Source: Gonatopus flavifemur
Lineage: Eukaryota; Arthropoda; Insecta; Hymenoptera; Dryinidae
Direction of reading: 5' to 3'
NCBI GenBank assembly: GCA_018340375.1
Contig: JAFFJZ010000016.1
Span: 1,867,372-1,931,371 of the forward strand
DNA: 64,000 nt
In this document: positions 11,301 to 19,447 of the stretch, piece by piece
Layout of the letters: each line of letters opens with the position of its first letter
Position numbering within the stretch: the first letter of the stretch is position 1
Made by a program: the position numbers and the translations under genes
The notes under the pieces: generated by a model
What the model was told of the DNA's origin: nothing
Seen by the model: the letters and a program-made list of their open reading frames with translations, nothing else
Database searches by the model: none

Positions 11301-12813
11301 AGACAAAATGGATGAGATACTTCTCATCATGACTTGAGGTGTTTCCACTGGCGTGCCCAGGAATTCTGTCTATCTCTCTCCCGTCAATTCAAACGTATAG
11401 GTTAATAGAAGACAATAGAGAGTGCCCGGCACCCCTTTTGTCTTTCACTAACCTATAGGTTTGAATTGACGGGAGAGAGATAGACACAATTCCTGGGCAC
11501 GCCTATGAGTATTCCTCACTTTTTTACTGATCCAATACCAAAGGATAAAATAGTTTCTCAAAGAGGGAAGAAGACTTCCTTTCTTGATGAAAGTGATATA
11601 AAACTTCCCATAATTTGTACAGTATAGAATAGTTGTCATATCCGGAATATGATAAATTTAATATTATCAATATATCATCAACCGATTGACTGATCATGAA
11701 TGCTAGGAGTGTAATGATGAATTCTTCATTCATTTTTGGGTTAACCCGATGATTATTTTTGGTGAGGATCACTTTGAATGTTAGAGAAAACTTTCTCAAC
11801 CTGAGTGTCTGGAATCTAGCTGGTGATAAATCATTCATATCCCCATAAGTGAACACCAAAAATTTGACAAACTGTGTTTTACTTCAAGGACACATTTGTA
11901 GTATGTACGTTGAAGGTGTTCAATGATTGCTTATATACGCACACATACTTACCCGACAAATTGTCTGAATGTTTCATCAGTTTCATAACTTCTTGAATCC
12001 TGTTCATCCATTTCATTCATCCAATGAATTTCTGAATGAGGTTCATCAATTCCATCCATCTCATTTGTCCCAGAATTTTCCGTATGTTGTTCATCAATTT
12101 CATCCATTTCATTTGTCCCAGAATTTTCTGTATGTTGGTCATCAATTTCAGCAACGTTTGAATAGCTTTCAAAGTGGTTCGTGTCGAAATTTTCAACTTG
12201 GACAAGTGAGGGGTTTTCAGTTATATCATTGTCGGTGTTAGTATCACTTTTCCTATATTAAAAAATATGAAATTCAAATATTTAAAAATAGTGACCACCA
12301 AAATGAATATTCTTTCCTTTGATTACTCCATTGCTTTTATTAATAGAAGAATATCAATCCCAAATTCTACATATCAAATGAAATCTTAAAAGTATAACAC
12401 GCAAGTTTAAAATGTCTCATGCAACTCCTGACGATGCTTCAGATGAGGCATATATTTTGACAATATATCTTTTGAAGAATTTTTTGGTCTTGTATAAAAC
12501 GTCTCCAATTGTACTGAATGCATGAGATTTTCATTTCTTCAAAATTGAAAAAAATGTATAATAAAATGTAAAATAATGTAATATTTCTTATTAATAACTT
12601 GGAATTCACATGGAACGGAGGTTCTTACATGGCCTCATCGTCCGAGGACAGCTTGATGAATCTTCCCATTTCACGACATCCTTCAAAATTCGATACCACG
12701 TGCTTTTTGTATACTCTTTTTCGTTTCTCTCCTCCGAAGACATTTTTCAAACTCAACCCAAACAGTAATTTTGCAGATGATTCGTGAAGGTTATTATAAC
12801 CTTCACGAGAAAA
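8361..12813 (-). CDS. TNP2-type (EnSpm/CACTA, CMC) transposase gene, three exons, one frameshift
   Basis: A spliced gene that I assemble as exons 12813-12629, 12252-11953 and 10627-8361, about 915 residues. Exon 3 has Cys clusters (HHFCACCLQ, GLIICCTC...CQKCKQKG) and the core of plant and animal TNP2 transposases: MNTDGVAIFKSS (first D, near 10006), SIWPIYLVINELP, CGLWFGEQKP, QYNGKFGCQKC, AVDPMHCVYEGV (second D, near 9480), then LRHL and CFTFEDFNGRL (probable E, near 9000). It would cut and paste a DNA element by the RNase H-fold DDE reaction. One extra base in the A-run 9228-9231 shifts the frame between ADIF and EHYKSLVLG; otherwise the 289 downstream codons are open to the stop. The intron phases match exactly (see the exon entries). 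Exon 1 has no in-frame ATG, so an upstream exon may be missing. Two short elements sit in intron 2. A sequencing indel could explain the frameshift. Confidence 0.85.
10663..10771. mobile_element. CCC-class short TIR element in TNP2 intron 2
   Basis: Ends CCCGAACAGCACGATGTG ... CACGGTGTGCTGTCTGGG, flanked by AT on both sides (10661-10662, 10772-10773). The interior repeats GAACGTTC/AACGTTCC. It lies just upstream of the acceptor of the last TNP2 exon. Confidence 0.72.
11350..11503. mobile_element. Foldback element in TNP2 intron 2
   Basis: Near-perfect palindrome: arms of about 65 bp with outer ends GGCGTGCCCAGGAATT / AATTCCTGGGCACGCC and inner blocks CTCTCTCCCGTCAATTCAAA / TTTGAATTGACGGGAGAGAG and ACCTATAGG. 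A diverged copy of the arm lies at 17983-18070. Confidence 0.75.
11953..12252 (-). CDS. TNP2 gene, exon 2: acidic 16-residue repeats
   Basis: A 300-bp exon on the minus strand with acceptor TTTAATATAG|G at 12252 and consensus donor GG|GTAAGTATGTG at 11953/11952. It encodes about 100 acidic residues, including tandem units EIDDQHTENSGTNEMD, EIDEQHTENSGTNEMD and a diverged third, GIDEPHSEIHWMNEMD. The donor leaves two bases (GG); the acceptor at 10628-10629 supplies T, giving ...FVG|DYEDNGANDD in frame, so the acidic tract continues into exon 3. A low-complexity acidic N-terminus may serve protein contacts; that is inference. Confidence 0.72.
12629..12813 (-). CDS. TNP2 gene, exon 1 (or first visible exon)
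   Basis: The open frame begins after a TAG at 12814-12816 and ends at a strong donor, AT|GTAAGAAC, at 12629/12628. It encodes a basic stretch including GGEKRKRVYKKH, plausibly a nuclear localisation signal, and ends FIKLSSDDEA plus two bases. That phase fits exon 2, which starts with one base completing ATG. No in-frame ATG is visible near the start, so translation may begin in an unseen exon. A perfect 25-nt palindrome (12784-12808) lies within it. Confidence 0.6.
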
Positions 12814-13982
12814 CTATACGTAAAAAAAGCTCAATACCATGTGACAGTTCGTCAGTTAAACATTGTTTTTTAATTACATAATGATGTTTCTATGGAATCC
12901 CTTCTCAGATATAAACAAAAAAAATATAATTGACTTACTTATGTATCTTCCACAACATTATATTGCAATCAGCAGTTAATATAAAATTAAATTAATTTTA
13001 TACACACACTGGAGTGTAGATTTCGTTTATTCGAAAAAGATACTTCACTACTAATTATTCTGATATAAGGTATTGAATATTTTTCTGACAAAAAAAATTT
13101 ATAACCTTCTCATATTTATACCATATGTATAAAGATACCATAATATACTAATAATATACTATAATATACTATATGTATAAAGAATTACATAAATGTATAA
13201 ATTTCAATTCATTTCCTTATACATTAATCTTTCTCCTCAGAATGTATTCTCTTATATATTGAAAGAAACAAGAATCGAAAACAGTGTTGCTGAGTGAAAA
13301 TATAGTTGACTCGACCAACATGAAGAAAGGGGATACAGTTTACGTTAAGTACAGGAAAAGGAAATGCGCGGGTGACTTATTAGAATCGAGTGGTAAATTT
13401 TTCGATACGAATATTTCTGTATTTCCATTCCATCTCCTTCATAATTCAACTAGCTTCTGTTGCTGAGAGCTTGGGATTGGCGTCAAATGGACCTTCATCG
13501 AAATTTTGAACCAAGGGCTCTGCGATCTGCCTACCGTCTCTTTTTTCTCAATTTCGATATGTATATTTATGTAAAGTAATCACATACATGTGTTGAGAAT
13601 TTTCTATATTTGTCTTTACTATAAAATAGTGGTTGAAATCCCATAAAGTGTGGGATGTGCAGTCAAATTTATAGACAATTTCATGCACGTGTATTGGAAA
13701 TTTCCATCCGATAATTAGAATTTTACAGTGACTGTATGCAAAAAGATTCCGAAATTTTTTATAGTGTAACTACGGAACTTGCTGGTCATTTGCGGCAACT
13801 ATTTTCAATGCACTGGAAATTTTTAATTGCATATTCCATTAGACTTGTTAATAATTGCGAGTTATACTTTTCCTATGAGATGAGATGCCATCTTTATATT
13901 CACTGTTACTATATGTATACGAATACATATTTTATACAGTAATAACGATCATAGTGCACTCCCTAATCTCAAGGAGAAAATA

Positions 13983-14188
13983 CACTGAGAAAAGAGATAA
14001 TGGACTCAACTACGCACGACAGTTGGATGCGTTCCACCACAACCATTGTTCAACTCAATTTGGATGAAAGGTTCGTTCAATTATGCGTAATTGAGTCAAC
14101 TACGAATCTAGTCGAATCAAGCAGTGATTGCAGTTGAACGTATTGAACGGTCTTGCGTAGTTGGGTACGCTATCCCTTTTCCTCAGTA
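13983..14188. mobile_element. CAC-class short TIR element
   Basis: Ends CACTGAGAAAAGAGATAATG ... GCTATCCCTTTTCCTCAGTA, with TA on both sides. The interior reiterates AACTACG and GTTGAAC motifs. It lies in the first intron of the BEN-like gene. The right terminal G is mutated to A. Confidence 0.6.
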
Positions 14189-14935
14189 TATAAGTCACAA
14201 TTACAACACTACCCTAATACACTAGAAATTATGATTTTGTTAAAATGCTATGAACAAAAAAATTTTGTTATCCCAACAAAATTGTTGTGGTTTTTACAAA
14301 ATGTTGTATCAACCAAATTCTTCAATTAAGATAATAACACAAAGATTATGTGGTCAAAAATTATATAATTGCAAATTGAATAAAAAATTGCTAACAGTGT
14401 AGGAATAAAACTTCAGGTCATTAATATTTTTTCAGATGATCAAGCTTGGCTTGAAAGTTCACCCGTTGATAAGTCTGGGCAGATCGATTTCTCCTTAAAA
14501 AAAACGCATACTTTCTTCCTCAACGCAAGCTATAATGAAAAATATCCAAGAAGAAGAAAAAGATAAGAAAAATCTCAAAAATAACGCTCACTGTGATATC
14601 GCACTGAAATCCGTGACAGGTGAATATCTGTATTTTGGGCCCCTGAATATGAAAGTTATGAATGGTGTTTACTATTCCCAGTGCACAATATGTTATCATC
14701 AAGAGCTCTCAAAGATCTCCCAAATATGTGGGTATGAGAGGTCAGATAGACCTTTCAGAAGGTTAGCATGAAGATATCAGAATGTTATCAGATGTGTTGA
14801 TTTCTGAGAGAAATGAGAGATTGCCAAAATTTTATCCAAACGAACTTTTTAAGAGAATTGTTTTCTGAGATCTCAGAAAAATGATACCATTCAGATATCA
14901 ATATGATAACATCGACAGAATTCTTCACGGCAAAA

Positions 14936-15163
14936 AAAAATGGAGAAATTTATCATGTAGGATGGTAACGCATCGCTTCAAGTCTTTAAATACAAATTCT
15001 TACAAAATATATTGTCAAATGATTCACATTATGAAACAAAAATACATTTTTCTCTTATGATGGGAATTATTTGACAATATATTTTGTAAAAGTTCGATTT
15101 AAGGGCTTGAAGCGATGCGTTGTCATCCTACATGGGAAATTTTTTCATTTTCTCTTTCCCGTG
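14936..15163. mobile_element. CAC-class foldback element
   Basis: Starts CACGGCAAAAAAAAATGGAG and ends TTTTCTCTTTCCCGTG, flanked by TT on both sides. Long arms are visible: CATGTAGGATGGTAACGCAT / ATGCGTTGTCATCCTACATG and ACAAAATATATTGTCAAAT / ATTTGACAATATATTTTGT. A relative of the right arm is at 54930-55050, and the outer end of that relative is at 55945-55975. Confidence 0.75.
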
Positions 15164-15589
15164 TTTCAAAAGACCTCTTAGAGAGCTCTTCCTCCCATAA
15201 GTGTTCACTGGATTATGTAAAAATTGAATGGAATTTTTTCAAACGACAAATATTTGAATGCCAATAATTTCGATCTATGTTTTGTAGATATTATTGATCA
15301 TGAAGACACTCAAATGCAAGAATTCGAAAATCTTGAAGTTTCATCTGGTATAAGTGTCACCAATGAAGACCAAAATTGTCAAGAAACATGTACGATTCCT
15401 GCCGTACCGAAAAAGGTTGATTCAAAGGAAATGACAAAAGAGACATTGAAAGAAGTTTTGAAAGAGAATCAAAATATTATGTCAAAAACAGAATCATCTT
15501 CCAAAAGGGAGAAAGTAAATAAAAATCCTAATTGATTAATTGAATGCCCCTAAGGCTTAACATTGAATCCGCTGGTTCCATATTCGATG

Positions 15590-16040
15590 AAATAACGTGA
15601 ACTTCCCCGGTTGAAAAACCGGATGAACACCAGATCAAGGCCGGATAGGAACCAGATCGGGACCTGGACGGAATGGTATCGAGGTTCATGTGGGTTTGAT
15701 ACGGAAAAGGTTCTCCGTTTTGGGTATATCTATATCGATCAATTCGGGTGCAGTAAGGGAACTGCCAAGTGGGGAATAAACATATTTCTGGGTTCATTTA
15801 GATCCTATATGAGGAAGCTTTCGGGAATAGGTTTCGTATACGGGTCTATATGGGTACTGTCCTCCCTGTCCGAAAAGTCCCATAGATTCCCATCGATTCC
15901 CATAGGTACTGTGACAATAACCGCATGGAAACCGATAAGCTATTTTATTCCTATCAGAATCAATCAGGTTTTGCCGATCATGCTGATAGAAACCCATGGA
16001 ACATCAGATTCCACTTAGAATCTCATAGAAACCCTTGGGT
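15590..16040. repeat. Reiterated ACCGGAT / TCCCATAGATTCCCAT sequence
   Basis: The segment is built from degenerate repeats of short motifs, first GAACCGGATAGGAACCAGAT-like, later CCCATAGATTCCCATCGATT and ACCGATAGG. ACTGTGACAATAACCGCATG near 15906 repeats at 16041. This is probably the interior of one or more TIR elements whose outer ends I could not pair. Confidence 0.5.
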
Positions 16041-16130
16041 CCTGTGACAATAACCGCACAGAAACCGATAGGATATCATTGATTCCATTAGGATTTCGCC
16101 TATCGGTTTCTATTGGTTTTTCACACAGGG
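16040..16130. mobile_element. CCC-class short TIR element (CCCTGTGAC type)
   Basis: TCCTGTGACAATAACCGCAC...GAAACCGATAGG at the left is inverted as CCTATCGGTTTC...TTTTTCACACAGGG at the right. The target duplication is not clear. Confidence 0.5.
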
Positions 16131-16370
16131 CTGGGACTGTGGAGTATTGAACGGATACATCATGCGGATCTTATCCAGTATCTGTCTCAGCATTCTCAAT
16201 ATCAAGGACTGACACCAGGGTCACACCGGAGGAACCCGGACACAAAATCCATATTGGTTTGCGGATGGAACCGAATAAAATCCCAGATCTCGATTTTCCA
16301 AGCAGAATTATTATTTGCAATAATAATAATGAGTCCTGGTATCTCGATTATATATCTCTTTTTTTTATAG

Positions 16371-16640
16371 GTTGAAATAATGCCATCTTCAGGTGTGTAC
16401 ATAAATCAAATATTCCACTTCATGATGAGGAAGTGGTTAAAAAAGCCAAAAGAAATGGTGCGAAGATTATTTGAAGAAATTGTTGGGATTGAAACTTTAA
16501 AACAGGAAAACTTAACGGATTGTGGACAGGGGAAAAATAAAGAGGGGATTGATGAAAATATTTATAATGCAATTTTTTGTGAGTTTGTCCATATTTATGA
16601 TCCACTTAACTTTATATACTGTAACGTGGAAACATCATAC
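16371..16640 (+). pseudogene. BEN-like domain exon
   Basis: Starts after a polypyrimidine tract and AG. The frame reads VEIMPSSGVYINQIF, then KKPKEMVRRLFEEIVG, TLKQENLTDCGQGK and GIDENIYNAIFCEFV. This follows the BEN pattern (V-x-gVYi, mvRrLl..vf, L..s.tG.G, lde..i.AI..fv). BEN domains bind DNA or mediate chromatin contacts. The exon runs to about 16640, where a CCC-class element (16644-16870) has inserted, and the expected C-terminal helix is lost. A further acceptor-like site, TTTCCAACAG, lies near 17550. Assignment is by pattern only. Confidence 0.5.
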
Positions 16641-16643
16641 TAT

Positions 16644-16870
16644 CCCTGGTAAAACGAACCCATTGATTCTTGCCAAATCTGATTGAATTTGCACAATGTT
16701 CTGATTAAATTCTATTCAGCCTTTTGTCAATGAGATTTAATCAGTTGAAAATATTTTTTCAATATCTTTCTGATTGAATCTCGCCAGATCTGATTGAATC
16801 TTGTACAATGTTCCGACCAAATCCCATCAAATTTCATTTAATCAGATTCTATGGATTTTTGTAACCAGGG
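16644..16870. mobile_element. CCC-class short TIR element, 227 bp
   Basis: Ends CCCTGGTAAAACGAACCCAT ... ATGGATTTTTGTAACCAGGG, with AT on both sides. The interior repeats TGATTGAATC / TTAATCAGAT motifs. It sits just behind the BEN-like exon. Confidence 0.75.
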
Positions 16871-17059
16871 ATTCTGATCCGTGCCCACACAACATATGTG
16901 AAAAACATAATATGCCTACAACATGAAATCATGTGAATGACACATTTGCGGTTATTTTCATCTTCCTCTCATATTTTTGCTACATGGGAATATTTTTCAA
17001 TACGCCAAGCAGGTGGAAAGCATGTTTCTTGGACATACCCTGGATTCTTGTTTGAATTT

Positions 17060-17179
17060 CCCTAGTAGAAATCATTCTAGGGCCTCATTCGCCCCTTATC
17101 TGGCGCTATCAAGGCAGACTAGTCGTATCCCTGCCCCTAATATGGGCCAGTGAACTGCCTGATATGGTTTCTACCAGGG
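17060..17179. mobile_element. CCC-class short TIR element, 120 bp
   Basis: Ends CCCTAGTAGAAATCATTCTA ... GATATGGTTTCTACCAGGG, flanked by TT on both sides. The interior has GGGCC/GGCCC-type reiterations. Confidence 0.72.
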
Positions 17180-17982
17180 TTGTTCCAAATTGAATTCAAT
17201 AGTCTGTATATAGTATTTCTTTCTATGCAATTTCGAAAATGTTGTTGCCCATTTCAGTACGCACACTGATGAAAATTTCTTGAAATCTCATCCATTTTTC
17301 GAATACACTTTTGAATTACCCTTCGAATTCGAAGTGATTGGGTAAATAATTCAATTACATGGGATTGAATTTTCATTTTTTGCTATACTATGGTACCTAC
17401 AATAGTATAGTTTAGTGACTGAATTCTCATTCAAGTGTAATTTAAATGTCAAGAGATTTTTCAATCACATGACTAGAAAGTGCTACCATCACATGTAATT
17501 GAAGCTTTCTACAGAATTTTCTAAAAGTGCACGTTATTTTTATTTCCAACAGATTACGTTCATCAAAGAGTAGCCCCAAAATACGAGGTTGATATCGTTA
17601 CTTACAATCGGGTGATCAATTTGTACTTAGGAACATTGAGAAACCCCAAAAAATCGAAATCCAAAGGCCCCGATGACGAAAATAATCCTAAAGTAAATTG
17701 AAACGAAAACGGATGGAAAAGAACTTCAAGTTTTACTGTTAAACGTTTAGGAATTAAAGACTTTAGTTCAATGAATTCAATTTTTATGCAATTAATGCAA
17801 AGTTCGATGTTTTTGTGAATTATTAGATTATATGTAAAAATTTGTAATGAATAAATATTGAATACCAACTGAAATACAATTTGTTCTACTTATTAGTATT
17901 TCAAATTTCTATTCCAAGCGACACAATGTGTCTTTGGAGAATTTCTAAAATATTTCAAAATTATCATTAGGATAATTATGGA
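17180..17982. other. No gene recognised
   Basis: AT-rich; a possible splice acceptor (TTTCCAACAG) near 17550 is followed by an open stretch (YVHQRVAPKYEVDIV) that could be a last exon of the BEN-like gene, but it is too short to support. Otherwise nothing recognisable. Confidence 0.35.
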
Positions 17983-18070
17983 ATTATGTCTGTGTCTTCC
18001 TCCCGTCAATTCAAATTTATAGGTTAGTCGAAGACGGGAAAGAGACAGGCACACATACCTGGCAACGCCA
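17983..18070. repeat. Partial copy of the 11350-11503 foldback arm
   Basis: CTCCCGTCAATTCAAATTTA and ATAGGTTAGTCGAAGACGGG match the arm blocks of the element at 11350-11503; CCTGGCAACGCC matches its end in degenerate form. Confidence 0.55.
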
Positions 18071-18225
18071 GTGGAAAATATTTCAAAAATTTTCTTGACA
18101 TTCTGAAAACATTCCAGATGCACATTATACTGCGGGAGAATAAAGCCTTCATGTATCCAGGCTATCTGGGTTGGGGAAAAAAACTCATTCTACATGAAGT
18201 CTTGCTTTTCAACATATCCCTAATG

Positions 18226-18715
18226 AAAATTGAAGCAGAAAGGGAAAGTAAAAGAAGTGTATGTTGGAGGGTAACAGAAAATTTAATGAAAAGTATACGG
18301 AGATTAAATGGGAGGAATACAGAAAGTATTTAAAGCGGAAGTTGAATCAAGGCAATCATATAAAATTAAAAACCCTAAATAAAAAAATTGAACTCCTCTG
18401 TGAAATTCGAAACGGTGACTTCCACAATTGCAGATGAGAGTCTTATCCACAGAGCCATGAATCATCGTTGATATTGAACTTTGAAAAATGTTATTAGAAC
18501 TTAGAATAGTTATGATTCACACACGCTTGATGTAACTTACTAACATCATAAGGATCGTGTGTAAAATCGAATCGAGAGCTTATGAAGCGTATATGGAACC
18601 TATGAATTCATCACTTTACAGCAAACGAGCATCACACGCTTCAGAAAGAGGGAATTCAAACATTTTTTTCTTCTTATGTGTTTCCTTCACGCTTTGTAAA
18701 TACGCTTCATTTCCA
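18226..18715 (-). repeat. SINE-like dispersed repeat with tRNA-like segment, copy 1
   Basis: About 490 bp that align collinearly with 42858-43341. On the minus strand a tRNA-like part at about 18396-18460 shows an A-box-like ATGGCTCTGTGGATAAGA and a B-box-like CCGTTTCGAATTTC at pol III spacing. The unit ends in the CACACGCTT / GCGTATTTACAAAGCGT region. It interrupts a region otherwise related to 6089-6790. Confidence 0.6.
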
Positions 18716-18721
18716 CCCGGC

Positions 18722-19198
18722 ATTCCTTGAAAATCTTCTTGAAGGTTATGGGAAATACCTGCTTCAAACTTATGAAAAGAATTTCCAAGATATCTACTAG
18801 AATTGATAACTATTGAAAGTATTTGAAGAACCTGAATCGGTTTGCTAGTATATTATTATCATAGCACTGAAATAAAGTTTTAGTACCATGACCTATTGCC
18901 CCACTGTTCGTTTTAATTTTTGCCCAACTATTCCCATACTCTTGCAAGGCCATCCATTTTGATTATGGCAGTATGGGAAAAGTTTGGTCGAGTCCCAAAC
19001 CCCAGATCCTTTCCCAAATTCCCACCCATACTCTCCCAATACTCAGCTCATACCGTAGCCAAACCTCCACCAAGATCATTCTCATATTTTTCCCACATTA
19101 TTTCTGAATCTTTCTGTACGTATTCTTAGGCTGTGGCCAGATTTTTTGTGAGACTCGTGTCATACTTTTGCCAGCCAATTTTTTTCTGCGCGGGATAT
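18722..19198. repeat. Dispersed repeat, copy B (inverted relative to 6089-6560)
   Basis: Reverse-complement partner of 6089-6560, sharing the CTGCGCGGGATAT end and the internal TATGGGAA reiterations. The two copies lie in inverted orientation 12 kb apart. Confidence 0.75.
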
Positions 19199-19447
19199 AA
19201 CTTGATTATGTGTGTATTTAGCGTGTACTGATAATATTTCCGATGGAAACTCGATACGGTCAAAAATCGAGATACGAGGTTTTATCAGAGTACCGACGAT
19301 ACATTCCTCGTGGCAAAAATATAAATTTATGGGAAAAATTGTTCTCAAGCACGGAGTCAATTTTGAGATCACAAGTAGAATGTGACTATTCACATACTTT
19401 CTGTACAACTGAGTAGCATTGCTTGGAAAAAAAAACTGTTAGGAAGT

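Larger units (their letters stand above)
13284..16652 (+). pseudogene. Spliced gene remnant with BEN-like domain
   Basis: Four exon-like blocks with splice signals. (a) About 13284-13392: STNMKKGDTVYVKYRKRKCAG, ending at AGTG|GTAAAT. (b) From 14436 after TTTTTTCAG: DDQAWLESSPVDKSG, in phase with (a), then a frameshift near 14570. (c) 15288-15535 after TATGTTTTGTAG: a polar, acidic and lysine-rich segment. (d) 16371-16652 after TTTTTTTTATAG: a BEN-like domain. The protein would be a chromatin or DNA-binding factor of the BEN type. The first block has an upstream frame break, so I regard it as decayed or at best incompletely modelled. CAC-class elements lie in its introns. It is transcribed divergently from the TNP2 gene, about 0.5 kb away. 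Confidence 0.5.

Noticed and set aside
11524..11859. Minus-strand 111-codon open frame
   Set aside because: Lies within TNP2 intron 2; no recognisable domain and no phase-compatible splice sites noticed. It could be coding, but I cannot support it.
11969..12241. Plus-strand open frame rich in H, F and Q with repeats
   Set aside because: It is the antisense of the acidic repeat exon, which has proper splice sites and joins in phase to the transposase.
14219..14398. Possible further CAC-class element (CACTAGAAATTATG ... TTGCTAACAGTG with TA flanks)
   Set aside because: The ends are too dissimilar to count as inverted repeats, although the flanks match.
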